This document shows positions 9,992 through 19,486 of a stretch of 64,000 nucleotides of DNA, in pieces; positions within the stretch are counted from its first letter, which is position 1; the number at the start of each line of letters is the position of its first letter. A program made the position numbers and the translations under genes. The notes below the pieces were generated by a model, which was not told where the DNA came from, did not search any database, and saw only the letters and a list, made by a program, of their open reading frames with translations. The DNA is from Clostridium sp. MD294 (lineage in GTDB: Bacteria; Bacillota; Clostridia; Lachnospirales; Anaerotignaceae): NCBI RefSeq assembly GCF_000364165.2, contig NZ_CP097810.1, forward strand, positions 1,738,130 through 1,802,129, read 5' to 3'.

Positions 9992-10384
9992 ATGGCAGCA
10001 GCTAGATATTATGGTACAGGCAGAAGAAAATCTTCCGTTGCAAGAGTTTATTTAATGCCTGGTAGTGGTAAAATTACAATCAATAAAAGAGATATTGATG
10101 ATTATTTTGGTATGGAAACATTAAAATTAATTGTACGCCAACCATTAGAATTAACAGAAACAACTGCAAAATTTGATGTACTTGTAAATGTATACGGTGG
10201 CGGATTTACAGGTCAAGCAGGTGCAATTAGACACGGTATTTCAAGAGCATTGTTGGAAGCAGACGCAGATTATAGACCAGCTTTGAAAAAAGCAGGATAT
10301 TTAACTCGTGACCCAAGAATGAAAGAAAGAAAGAAATATGGCTTGAAAGCAGCTAGACGTGCACCACAATTTAGTAAGAGATAA
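9992..10384 (+). CDS. rpsI: 30S ribosomal protein S9
   Basis: 130 residues, full length, with the [14 protein letters not shown] start and the basic C-terminal tail ending [17 protein letters not shown], whose last Arg contacts P-site tRNA. RBS GGGAGGAAG. It ends just before a strong terminator. Confidence 0.97.
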   Translation: MAAARYYGTGRRKSSVARVYLMPGSGKITINKRDIDDYFGMETLKLIVRQPLELTETTAKFDVLVNVYGGGFTGQAGAIRHGISRALLEADADYRPALKKAGYLTRDPRMKERKKYGLKAARRAPQFSKR

Positions 10385-10399
10385 TTTCACAAAAATGAT

Positions 10400-10430
10400 A
10401 ACCCCCAAAATACTTTTTTTGGGGGTTTCT
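10400..10430 (+). terminator. Rho-independent terminator after rpsI
   Basis: AACCCCCAAAA / TTTTGGGGGTT, an 11-bp stem with a 6-nt loop, followed by a T-rich tract. Confidence 0.88.
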
Positions 10431-10565
10431 TTTATTTGTTTAAAAAACTATAAAAATGTAAAAAATTTTATTTATTAGAAACATAATAGTAATATTTTAA
10501 TTTTTATATTTTATAAAATAATAGTGCAACAAAAACAAATTTTATAACAATTCTGACATAATATG

Positions 10566-10594
10566 TTGAAGGAATTCTTTTTTTGTGCTATAAT
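10566..10594 (+). promoter_or_regulatory. Sigma-A promoter for miaB-ylbF
   Basis: TTGAAG and TATAAT with a 17-bp spacer, 60 bp before the miaB start. The 10435-10565 stretch upstream is AT-rich and shows nothing else. Confidence 0.7.
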
Positions 10595-10653
10595 ACTTAA
10601 ATTATGAAATATTACAGAAAATGATAGAATTTAATAAAGGTGGAAGTACGGTG

Positions 10654-12078
10654 ATGGAAAAGGAAAATAACACTGTAGCAACAGCTGAGTTAATAAAGCA
10701 ACAAGAATATATGTATAAAATGAGAACATATATTTCTGAGCTAGAGCAAAAAATAGGACGAAAACAAAGTTATTTTATATTGACTACAGGCTGCCAGATG
10801 AATGCTCATGATTCTGAAAAATTAGCTGGTATGCTTGAAAATATGGGATATATAGAAAGTCCCACAGAAGAAACTGCGGATTTTGTAATATATAATACTT
10901 GCTGTATTAGAGAAAATGCAGAAGAAAAGGTGTATGGAAGATTAGGCAGATTAAAATATTATAAAGGCAAAAACAAAAATATGAAAATTGCATTATGTGG
11001 TTGTATGACACAGCAGGATATTGTAATAGAAAAATTGCAAAAATCTTATAAATATGTAGATATTGTTTTTGGAACATTTAATTTATATAAACTGCCTGAA
11101 TTACTATATAATAGTATGCAAACAGAAGGAACACTTTTCGATATTTGGAAAGATGCAGGAGAAATAATAGAAGATATACCAACATTATATAAGAGTACAT
11201 TTCAAGCTTCTGTTAATATCATGTATGGCTGTGAAAATTTTTGTTCCTATTGTATTGTACCTTATGTAAGAGGAAAAGAAAGAAGTAGAAAACCAGAAGA
11301 TATTATTCATGAAATTGAAAATTTGGTGAAAAATGGTACAAAAGAAGTAATGTTGTTAGGACAAAATGTCAATTCTTATGGTAAAAATTTAGAAACACCT
11401 CTTTCTTTTGCGAAATTATTACAAAAAATCAATGAAATAGATGGTTTGGAAAGAATTCGTTTTATGACATCTCACCCCAAAGATTTATCAGATGAATTGA
11501 TTGAAACAATAAAAAGCTGCAAAAAAGTGTGTAATTATATCCATTTACCTATACAATCAGGAAGTAGTGCTATTTTGAAAAAAATGAATAGACGCTATAC
11601 AAAAGAGCAATATTTAGAATTAGTAAAAAAATTAAAAAATGCTATAAAAGATATTACAATTAGTACAGATATTATTGTAGGATTTCCAGGAGAAACAGAA
11701 GAAGATTTTCAACAAACATTAGATGTAATTCGTCAAGTAAAATATTGTACTGCATTCACATTTATTTATTCTAAACGCTCTGGTACACCAGCAGCAAAAA
11801 TGGAAAATCAAATACCAGAAGAGATTGTAAAAGATAGATTTAATAGATTGCTTGAAGTGTTAAATCCTATTGTAGAAGAAATTCATAAAAAACAAATTGG
11901 AACAGTAGCAGAGGTATTAGTGGAAGAAGTCAGCAAACAAAACAGTAATATATTAACAGGCAGAACTGAAAATAATACATTAGTACATTTTGAAGGTGAA
12001 AAAGAGTTAATTGGCAGTATATTGCCAGTAAAAATTATAGATAGTAAAACATTTTATGTAATTGGAGAAAGGATATGA
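10654..12078 (+). CDS. miaB: tRNA-2-methylthio-N6-dimethylallyladenosine synthase
   Basis: Radical-SAM methylthiotransferase that adds the 2-methylthio group to i6A37 of tRNA. 474 residues. N-terminal UPF0004 domain cysteines (TTGCQMNAHDSE, NTCCIREN, CGCMTQ) hold the auxiliary cluster; the radical-SAM CxxxCxxC is CENFCSYC (~residue 190); a TRAM domain follows (QIGTVAEVLVEE onward). The ATG at 10654 is preferred to one 33 bp upstream because AAAGGTGG lies 10 bp before it; a GTG at 10651 is also possible. miaA, which makes its substrate, is encoded 5 kb downstream. Confidence 0.95.
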   Translation: MEKENNTVATAELIKQQEYMYKMRTYISELEQKIGRKQSYFILTTGCQMNAHDSEKLAGMLENMGYIESPTEETADFVIYNTCCIRENAEEKVYGRLGRLKYYKGKNKNMKIALCGCMTQQDIVIEKLQKSYKYVDIVFGTFNLYKLPELLYNSMQTEGTLFDIWKDAGEIIEDIPTLYKSTFQASVNIMYGCENFCSYCIVPYVRGKERSRKPEDIIHEIENLVKNGTKEVMLLGQNVNSYGKNLETPLSFAKLLQKINEIDGLERIRFMTSHPKDLSDELIETIKSCKKVCNYIHLPIQSGSSAILKKMNRRYTKEQYLELVKKLKNAIKDITISTDIIVGFPGETEEDFQQTLDVIRQVKYCTAFTFIYSKRSGTPAAKMENQIPEEIVKDRFNRLLEVLNPIVEEIHKKQIGTVAEVLVEEVSKQNSNILTGRTENNTLVHFEGEKELIGSILPVKIIDSKTFYVIGERI

Positions 12079-12085
12079 TTAAAAA

Positions 12086-12490
12086 ATGGCATCTGTATAT
12101 GAATTAGCAAGAGAATTAGGAAAAGAATTAATGAATACACCAGAAGTAGAGCAGCTTTTACAAGCTAAAAAAGTATATGAAGCAGATACAGAAATAGTAA
12201 AATTGATAAAAGAATATGGTGAAATGCAGCAAGACTTTGAAATCCGTTTTGCAGCAGGAAAAACAACAGAAGAAGAACAAAAAGCTTTTGCTGAAGAAAT
12301 GAAAAAAAGAGGAGAAGTAATTAAATCAAATGAAGCAGCAGCAAATTTATTTGCAGCAGAGTCTAAATTCAATCAATTTATTAGCTCTGTATTTTCTATT
12401 GTAACAGCGACATTAGCTGGAGATGACCCAAGTCAAACAGGTGGTTGCAGTCCTGATTGCTGTGCTTCTTGCGGAGGCGGCTGCCATTAA
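12086..12490 (+). CDS. ylbF: YlbF/YmcA family regulator with Cys-rich tail
   Basis: 134 residues. The first ~110 form the helical YlbF/YmcA fold (VYELARELGKELMNTPEV ... Y..MQ.DFE). In Bacillus, YlbF, YmcA and YaaT form an Fe-S containing complex that acts with RNase Y. Here the protein ends in a Cys-rich tail with CSPDCCASCGGGCH, which could hold a metal or Fe-S cluster by itself. It starts 7 bp after miaB and is probably co-transcribed with it, as in many clostridia. Confidence 0.85.
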   Translation: MASVYELARELGKELMNTPEVEQLLQAKKVYEADTEIVKLIKEYGEMQQDFEIRFAAGKTTEEEQKAFAEEMKKRGEVIKSNEAAANLFAAESKFNQFISSVFSIVTATLAGDDPSQTGGCSPDCCASCGGGCH

Positions 12491-12551
12491 TTATAAAATG
12501 AGTAATCATATTTTTGTAATATAAAAATGGGAATACTTTTTATTATCAATG

Positions 12552-12576
12552 CCCGAATTGACATAAGCGATTCGGG
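12552..12576 (+). terminator. Hairpin between ylbF and mutS
   Basis: A perfect 7-bp stem CCCGAAT / ATTCGGG with an 11-nt loop is followed by TATTACTTTTG, a poor U-tract. It is a weak terminator or an attenuator ahead of mutS. Confidence 0.5.
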
Positions 12577-12617
12577 TATTACTTTTGATAGAGCATCATT
12601 GAGAAAGGAGATTTGAC

Positions 12618-15239
12618 ATGGGAAAAATCACCCCTATGATGGAACAGTATCTTGAAATCAAAAAAAATTATAAACATTGTCTTTTATTTTTTCGTTTAGG
12701 TGACTTTTATGAAATGTTTTTTGACGATGCTTTAGTGGCGTCAAGAGAATTAGAAATTGCTTTAACAGGGAAAGATTGGGGACAAGAACAAAGAGCACCT
12801 ATGTGTGGTGTACCTTTTCATTCAGCAGAAAGCTATATTGTGAAGTTAGTAGAAAAAGGATATAATGTTGCTATTTGCGAACAATTAGAAGACCCAAAAG
12901 CAACAAAAGGTATTGTAAAAAGAGATGTCATTCGTGTTGTTACACCAGGTACAATATTAGATAAGGGTGCCTTAGATGAAACAAAAAATAATTATATTAT
13001 GATAATATTTGCAAGTAAAGAGGGGTATGGCATTTCTGTTTGTGATGTAACAACAGGAGAATTTTTAACTTCTGAATTTCCTTTTTTACAAGGGGAAGAA
13101 AAAATTGTAGAAGAAATAGCAAAATATCGTCCAGCAGAATTATTGTGTAATGAATTGTTTTTAAAAAGTGAAAAGATAAAAGAAATTGAAAATAGATTTT
13201 ATTTAAAAATAACTGCTTGTGATAGTTGGCTATTTCATTATCAAACTGCTTTGAAAAAGTTGTGTGACCATTTTCATGTAAAAAACTTAAATGGTTTTGG
13301 AATTAAAAATCAAAACTGTGCAATTAGTGCTAGTGGTGCATTACTTTGTTATTTGTATGATACACAAAAAAATGATTTAAGCCATATTAATAAATTAAAA
13401 TTATATGTTTCTAATGACTTTATGGTGTTAGATGTATCTTCTAGAAGAAATTTGGAATTGACAGAAACAATGAGAGAAAAAGGAAAAAAAGGTTCTCTTT
13501 TATGGGTGTTAGATAATACAAAAACAGCAATGGGTGCAAGAATGTTGCGAAAGTGGATAGAGCAGCCTTTGATTGAAATTTATGAAATACAGAAAAGATT
13601 AGATGGTGTAGAAGAATTAAAAGAAAATGTATTTTTAAGAGAAGAATTAAAAGAAATTTTAAAATATATACACGATTTTGAAAGAACAATGAGCAAAATA
13701 GTGTATCAGACTGCAAATGGACGAGATTTAATTTCATTAAAACAATCTATTGCAAAACTTCCACTTTTAAAAGAAGTAATTACAAATTGTCAAAGTGATT
13801 ATTTAAAAGAAATTGTACAAAATTTAGATACATTAGATAATGTATGTGAATTAATTGAAAAATCTATTGTAGAGGAACCTCCTATTAGTGTGAGAGAAGG
13901 AGGCATGATACAATCAGGATTTCATGAAAAATTAGATATTTATGTTCGTTCTCGTACAGAAGGAAAAAATTGGATAATAGAATTAGAACAAAAGGAAAAA
14001 GAAGAAACAGGCATTAAAACATTAAAAATACGTTATAATAAAGTATTTGGTTATTATTTAGAGGTTACGAAATCTTATTTAAATGAAGTACCAGATAGAT
14101 ATATTAGAAAACAAACATTAGCAAATTGCGAAAGATATATTACACCTGAATTAAATGAACTTGCAGAGTTAATACTTGGTTCTGAAGAAAAAATAGTAGA
14201 ACTGGAGTACCAAATTTTTGTAGATATTAGAAATGCTATAGCAGATGAAATAAAAAGAATACAATCTTCTGCACAATATGTTGCTATAATTGATACATTA
14301 GTATCATTAGCAGAGGTAGCAGAAAAAATGAATTATATAAAACCTGTTGTGAATGAAGAGGGTATTATAGATATTAAAAATGGCCGTCATGCTGTAGTAG
14401 AAAAAATGATAGGAGAGCAATTTATACCAAATGATACTTATTTAGATATGGATAAAGATAAACTTTCTATTATTACAGGGCCCAATATGGCAGGAAAGTC
14501 TACTTATATGAGACAAATTGCGTTAATTGTATTTATGGCACAGATAGGTAGTTTTGTGCCTGCAGAAAGTGCAGTAATTGGTGTAGTAGATAGAATTTTT
14601 ACGAGAGTAGGTGCATCAGACGACCTTTCTGCTGGACAAAGTACATTTATGGTAGAAATGACAGAAGTAGCTAATATTTTAAATAATGCCACGAAAAACA
14701 GCCTTTTAATACTGGACGAGATTGGTAGAGGAACAAGTACATTTGATGGTTTGAGTATAGCATGGGCTGTTTTAGAATACATTGTTGATACTAAAAAAAT
14801 TGGTGCAAAAACACTGTTTGCAACACATTACCATGAATTAACAGAGTTAGAAAATAAATTGCCTGGTGTCAAAAACTATAGAATTTCTGTGGAAGAAAAT
14901 GGAGAAGATATTGTTTTTTTAAGAAAAATACAAAAAGGCGGTGCAAGTAATAGCTATGGTATACAAGTAGCAAAATTAGCAGGATTACCTTCTAAAGTAA
15001 TACGTCGTTCTTCAGAAATATTAAAAAAATTAAATGCTGCTGATATTAATAAGGAAGCGAAAAAAATAGCAGTAGAAACAAAAGAAGAAACAGAGGATAT
15101 TATAGAGCAAATAGATATGCTTTCAGAAAAGGAGATGCAAATAATAGAGGAAATTAGTAATATTGATGTACTTTCAATTACACCTATGGAAGCATTACAA
15201 ATAGTATTTGATTTACAGAAAAAAATAAAAGGAATGTAG
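12618..15239 (+). CDS. mutS: DNA mismatch repair protein MutS
   Basis: 873 residues, full length. Mismatch-binding motif GDFYEMF near residue 35, connector and lever domains, and the C-terminal ABC ATPase with Walker A GPNMAGKST, signature-region DDLSAGQSTFMVEM, Walker B LLILDEIGRGTST and the ATHYHEL His switch. RBS AGAAAGGAG. It is followed 4 bp later by mutL, the standard pair. Confidence 0.97.
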   Translation: MGKITPMMEQYLEIKKNYKHCLLFFRLGDFYEMFFDDALVASRELEIALTGKDWGQEQRAPMCGVPFHSAESYIVKLVEKGYNVAICEQLEDPKATKGIVKRDVIRVVTPGTILDKGALDETKNNYIMIIFASKEGYGISVCDVTTGEFLTSEFPFLQGEEKIVEEIAKYRPAELLCNELFLKSEKIKEIENRFYLKITACDSWLFHYQTALKKLCDHFHVKNLNGFGIKNQNCAISASGALLCYLYDTQKNDLSHINKLKLYVSNDFMVLDVSSRRNLELTETMREKGKKGSLLWVLDNTKTAMGARMLRKWIEQPLIEIYEIQKRLDGVEELKENVFLREELKEILKYIHDFERTMSKIVYQTANGRDLISLKQSIAKLPLLKEVITNCQSDYLKEIVQNLDTLDNVCELIEKSIVEEPPISVREGGMIQSGFHEKLDIYVRSRTEGKNWIIELEQKEKEETGIKTLKIRYNKVFGYYLEVTKSYLNEVPDRYIRKQTLANCERYITPELNELAELILGSEEKIVELEYQIFVDIRNAIADEIKRIQSSAQYVAIIDTLVSLAEVAEKMNYIKPVVNEEGIIDIKNGRHAVVEKMIGEQFIPNDTYLDMDKDKLSIITGPNMAGKSTYMRQIALIVFMAQIGSFVPAESAVIGVVDRIFTRVGASDDLSAGQSTFMVEMTEVANILNNATKNSLLILDEIGRGTSTFDGLSIAWAVLEYIVDTKKIGAKTLFATHYHELTELENKLPGVKNYRISVEENGEDIVFLRKIQKGGASNSYGIQVAKLAGLPSKVIRRSSEILKKLNAADINKEAKKIAVETKEETEDIIEQIDMLSEKEMQIIEEISNIDVLSITPMEALQIVFDLQKKIKGM

Positions 15240-15243
15240 AACA

Positions 15244-17139
15244 ATGCAGAAAATACAACTTCTTGATAATCAAACAATCAATAAAATTGCTGCTGGAGAA
15301 GTTGTGGAGTCTCCAAAGTCAGTTGTAAAAGAATTGGTGGAAAATGCTATTGATGCAGGTGCTACTTCTATTATTGTAGAAATAAAAGAAGGTGGTACTT
15401 CTTATATTCGTGTTACAGATAATGGACATGGTATTGCAAAAGAGCAGGTAAAAATGGCTTTTGTAAGACACGCAACAAATAAAATTGTTTTGATAGAAGA
15501 TTTAGAAAAAATATTATCATTAGGATTTAGAGGAGAAGCACTCGCTAGTATTGCAGGTGTAGCACAAGTAGAAATGATTACAAAAACAAAATCAGAACAA
15601 AGTGGTACACTTATTGAAATCAATGGAGGAGAGATTGTACAATTTCAAAGTGCAGCTTGTACAGAGGGTACTAGTATTATTGTAAAAAATCTTTTTTATA
15701 ATGTACCTGCACGCAGAAAGTTTTTAAAAAAGCCTTCTACAGAAGCAAGCCATATTTCTGAAATTTTAAATCAATTTGCTTTAGGACACCCTGATATTGC
15801 ATTTAAGTATGTCAATAACAATACTACAATATTACATACTTCTGGAAATCATGACAAAAAAACTGCTGTACTTTATGTATATGGAAAAGATGCAGCAACC
15901 AAAATGCTTGAGGTCAATTATAAAAAGGGAGAGTATAGTATTACAGGATTGCTAGGAAAACCAGAGCTTTCTCGTGCAAACCGTTCTTATGAAAATTTGT
16001 TTATCAATGGCAGATATATTAAAAATAAAATTATTTCTTCTGCTATAGAAGAAGCGTATAAGACAAGGTTGTTGATAGGAAAATTTCCTGTTTATGTATT
16101 ACAATTTTCTATACCACCTACTTTGGTAGATGTTAATGTTCACCCAGCAAAATTGGAAGTACGTTTTCATAATGATGATGAAATTTATCAAATGTTTTAC
16201 GAAGCAGTTTGTAAAACATTTGAAAATGAGATACTTATTAGTAAAGTAGATTGGAACAGCAAAAATTCTAAAGAAGTAGAACAATATCAAAAAGAAAAAA
16301 ATATAAAAATAGAAACAACTCCTATACAACAAAAAATATTAGAAAAAGAAGTACAACAAAATGATTTATATATTCCACCAAAACAAAATAAAAAAATGCA
16401 AATTCCTTCTTTGAAAAGCGTTGATAATTTATTAAAAAATAAAAAAGATATTGTTTTAGAAGCAAAAGAAGATATTACAATGTATGCTTCAAAAAAAAAT
16501 CAAAATGACATTTTTGAAATACAATCTATACAGACAAAAAGAACAAGAGATACTTTTTTTAAAAATTATAAAATAATAGGTCAAATTTTTAATACTTATT
16601 GGGTAATAGAACAGTCCAAAAGTATTTTTATAATAGACCAACACGCAGCTCATGAAAGAATACTGTATGAAGAACTAATGACACATCTCAAGCAAAAAAA
16701 AGTAATTTCACAAATGTTATTACAACCTTTATTATTAAATTTAACAGAAAAAGAAAAAGAGATATTACAACAAAATAAAGAACTATTAAAACAATTTGGT
16801 TTTTCTATAGAAGAAACAACACCAAAAAATTATGCACTTTTGAGTGTTCCTTTTATTATGAAAGCACCTACTAATACAAAATTCTTTTTAGATATATTAG
16901 ATTTGTTGGAAGATATTACAATTAAGAATGTGTATGATACAAAAGTATTAACCATTGCTACAATGGCTTGCAAAGCAGCAGTAAAAGCAAATGATAAGCT
17001 CAGTATTACAGAAGCTACAGAAATGATAGAAAAATTATTACAATTAGAAAATCCTTTTACCTGTCCTCATGGACGTCCAACAATTATAGAAATGACACAA
17101 TATGAATTAGAAAAACGTTTTAAAAGAATACAAAACTAA
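15244..17139 (+). CDS. mutL: DNA mismatch repair protein MutL (endonuclease type)
   Basis: 631 residues. N-terminal GHKL ATPase motifs: ENAIDAGA, DNGHGIAKEQ, GFRGEALASI. The C-terminal domain has the endonuclease metal motif DQHAAHERILYEE, plus ACKAAVKANDKLS and CPHGRPT. This is the nicking MutL of bacteria that lack MutH. The middle third is a low-complexity Lys/Gln/Asn linker. RBS AAAGGA lies inside the mutS end, so translation is probably coupled. Confidence 0.97.
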   Translation: MQKIQLLDNQTINKIAAGEVVESPKSVVKELVENAIDAGATSIIVEIKEGGTSYIRVTDNGHGIAKEQVKMAFVRHATNKIVLIEDLEKILSLGFRGEALASIAGVAQVEMITKTKSEQSGTLIEINGGEIVQFQSAACTEGTSIIVKNLFYNVPARRKFLKKPSTEASHISEILNQFALGHPDIAFKYVNNNTTILHTSGNHDKKTAVLYVYGKDAATKMLEVNYKKGEYSITGLLGKPELSRANRSYENLFINGRYIKNKIISSAIEEAYKTRLLIGKFPVYVLQFSIPPTLVDVNVHPAKLEVRFHNDDEIYQMFYEAVCKTFENEILISKVDWNSKNSKEVEQYQKEKNIKIETTPIQQKILEKEVQQNDLYIPPKQNKKMQIPSLKSVDNLLKNKKDIVLEAKEDITMYASKKNQNDIFEIQSIQTKRTRDTFFKNYKIIGQIFNTYWVIEQSKSIFIIDQHAAHERILYEELMTHLKQKKVISQMLLQPLLLNLTEKEKEILQQNKELLKQFGFSIEETTPKNYALLSVPFIMKAPTNTKFFLDILDLLEDITIKNVYDTKVLTIATMACKAAVKANDKLSITEATEMIEKLLQLENPFTCPHGRPTIIEMTQYELEKRFKRIQN

Positions 17140-17156
17140 GAAAAGAGGTTTTAATA

Positions 17157-18101
17157 TTGAAAAAGCCTTTAGTAGTAATAGGAGGAGCAACTGCCTGTGG
17201 TAAAACAGATGTAGGTGTTTTGCTGGCACAGAAAATAAATGGAGAAATTATATCTGCAGACTCTATGCAGGTATATTGTAATATGGACATTGGAACAGCA
17301 AAGCCTACAAAACAAGAAATGAAAGGTATAAAACATTATTTAATAGATGAAATAATGCCTAATGAAGAATATAATGTTATGATATTTCAAAAAAAAGCAA
17401 AACAATATATGGAACAAATATGGAATTTGGGCAAAATTCCTATATTAGTAGGAGGGACAGGCTTCTATATCAATGCAATAGTATATGATACATTATTTGA
17501 ACAAATAGAACAAGACAGTACATTTCGAAATGATATGTATGCCTTTGCAAAAGAAAATGGTGCAGAAGCATTGTACCAAAAATTGAAAGAAATAGACCCA
17601 GATTATGCTAAAACACTTCATGCAAATAATGTAAAGCGTGTAACAAGAGCATTAGAATATCATCATTTTACAGGACAGCTTTTTTCAAAATACAATACAG
17701 AGCAAAAACAAAAACAATCCCCTTATCATACTGCAATGATAGTTTTGACAATGGAAAGACAAAAATTGTATGATAGAATTGAAAAAAGAATTGATACTAT
17801 GATAGAAAAAGGACTTTTAAAAGAAGTAGAACAGTTATTAAAAAGTGGTTATACGAAAGATTTCGTTTCTATGCAAGCAATAGGTTATAAAGAATTGATA
17901 CCTTATTTTAGTCAACAAATATCATTAGAACAAGCAATATATGATTTGAAAAAAAATACAAGACATTTTGCAAAAAGGCAGCTAACATGGTTTAAAAGAC
18001 AAACAAATGGGTATTGGATAGATATTACAGACCAGAATTTAGAAAAAGCAACAGAGGAAATAATACAATATTTAAAACAAACAAATGTGATAGGAGAGTA
18101 G
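17157..18101 (+). CDS. miaA: tRNA dimethylallyltransferase
   Basis: Transfers the isopentenyl group to A37 of tRNA; MiaB then methylthiolates it. 314 residues, P-loop GGATACGKTD, substrate motif ISADSMQVYCNMDIGTAKPT, GGTGFYINA and the late FAKRQLTWFKR. The start is a TTG codon 8 bp after AAGAGG; no ATG lies nearby. It follows mutL by 17 bp, as in many Firmicutes. Confidence 0.95.
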   Translation: MKKPLVVIGGATACGKTDVGVLLAQKINGEIISADSMQVYCNMDIGTAKPTKQEMKGIKHYLIDEIMPNEEYNVMIFQKKAKQYMEQIWNLGKIPILVGGTGFYINAIVYDTLFEQIEQDSTFRNDMYAFAKENGAEALYQKLKEIDPDYAKTLHANNVKRVTRALEYHHFTGQLFSKYNTEQKQKQSPYHTAMIVLTMERQKLYDRIEKRIDTMIEKGLLKEVEQLLKSGYTKDFVSMQAIGYKELIPYFSQQISLEQAIYDLKKNTRHFAKRQLTWFKRQTNGYWIDITDQNLEKATEEIIQYLKQTNVIGE

Positions 18102-18108
18102 TATAAAT

Positions 18109-19395
18109 ATGCAGGAATTATATGATATAATGCAGTCAAAATTTGGTATCAGTGAAAAAGTGTTACAGTATTGTATACAAAAAGAAAATGAAATCAAAAG
18201 TCAATTTCAAAAAATAGATGAGATTACAGAATATAATCAGTTAAAAGTGCTTTCTGCTATGCAGAAAAATAAATTAAGTGATATTCATTTTGCAGCAACA
18301 ACAGGATATGGTTATAATGATTTAGGTAGAGATGTGTTGGAAAATATTTATGCAGATGTATTTTGTACAGAAAGTGGATTAGTACGCCCACAATTGACTT
18401 GTGGTACACACGCTCTAGCGGTAGCACTAGCAGGAAATTTAAGACCAGGAGATGAACTCTTATCTCCAGTAGGGCTACCTTATGATACATTGCAGGGAGT
18501 TATTGGCATAAGAAAAGAAAAAGGTTGTTTGACAGAGTATGGTATTACTTATAAACAAGTGGATTTGTTACCTGAAGATAAATTTGATTATGATGGTATT
18601 GAAAAAGCGATTACAGAAAAAACAAAACTTGTTACAATACAACGTTCTAAAGGATATAGATGGAAAGTTTCTTTTTCAGTTGCACAAATAAAAGAATTGA
18701 TTTCTTTTATAAAATCCATTAAAAAAGATGTGATTTGTATGGTAGATAACTGTTATGGAGAATTTTCAGAAATACAAGAACCTTCTGAAGTAGGAGCAGA
18801 TTTAGTAGTAGGCTCTTTGATTAAAAATCCTGGAGGTGGTTTAGCACCTATAGGAGGTTATATTGTAGGAAAAGAGGAATTTGTAGAAAATGCTGCTTAT
18901 CGTTTAACAGCACCTGGATTAGGAAAAGAGGTAGGAGCAACATTAGGAATTACATCTTCTTTTCTGCAAGGGCTTTTTATGGCACCTCAAGTAGTAAATG
19001 GAAGTATTAAAACAGCAATATTTGCTTCAAAATTATTTGAAGACTTGGGATTTTCTGTTTTACCAAAATCAAATGAAACAAGAGCTGATATTGTGCAGCT
19101 AATACAAATGGGAAGTGCAGAAAACGTTATTGCTTTTTGTCAGGGAATACAAAAGGGAGCACCTGTTGACAGCTATGTTACACCAGAGCCTTGGGATATG
19201 CCAGGATATGATTGTCCAGTAATTATGGCAGCAGGAGCATTTGTACAGGGTTCTTCTATAGAGTTGAGTGCAGATGCTCCTATTAAACCCCCTTATCATG
19301 TTTATATGCAGGGAGGATTAAGCTGGCATCATGGAAAAATTGGTGTTATGACTGGATTGCAAACAATGGTAGATAAAGGATTGATACAGTTATAA
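18109..19395 (+). CDS. PLP enzyme, methionine gamma-lyase-like (aluminum resistance protein family)
   Basis: 428-residue fold-type-I PLP enzyme of the family annotated as methionine gamma-lyase family / aluminum resistance protein (YnbB type). Features: TTGYGYNDLGRD, the PLP-stacking region RPQLTCGTHAL, MVDNCYGEF (PLP Asp), and GSLIKNPGGGLAPIGGY, in which the Lys is the likely Schiff-base residue. It sits 8 bp after miaA, a conserved but unexplained neighbourhood in Firmicutes. The substrate is unproven. Confidence 0.88.
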   Translation: MQELYDIMQSKFGISEKVLQYCIQKENEIKSQFQKIDEITEYNQLKVLSAMQKNKLSDIHFAATTGYGYNDLGRDVLENIYADVFCTESGLVRPQLTCGTHALAVALAGNLRPGDELLSPVGLPYDTLQGVIGIRKEKGCLTEYGITYKQVDLLPEDKFDYDGIEKAITEKTKLVTIQRSKGYRWKVSFSVAQIKELISFIKSIKKDVICMVDNCYGEFSEIQEPSEVGADLVVGSLIKNPGGGLAPIGGYIVGKEEFVENAAYRLTAPGLGKEVGATLGITSSFLQGLFMAPQVVNGSIKTAIFASKLFEDLGFSVLPKSNETRADIVQLIQMGSAENVIAFCQGIQKGAPVDSYVTPEPWDMPGYDCPVIMAAGAFVQGSSIELSADAPIKPPYHVYMQGGLSWHHGKIGVMTGLQTMVDKGLIQL

Positions 19396-19486
19396 AAACA
19401 AAGTATTGTATTTTTATAAAATTTTGTATGAAATAGTATTTAAAATACTGCTTTCGTCATTACAATACAGGAAGGAATGTATTTTC

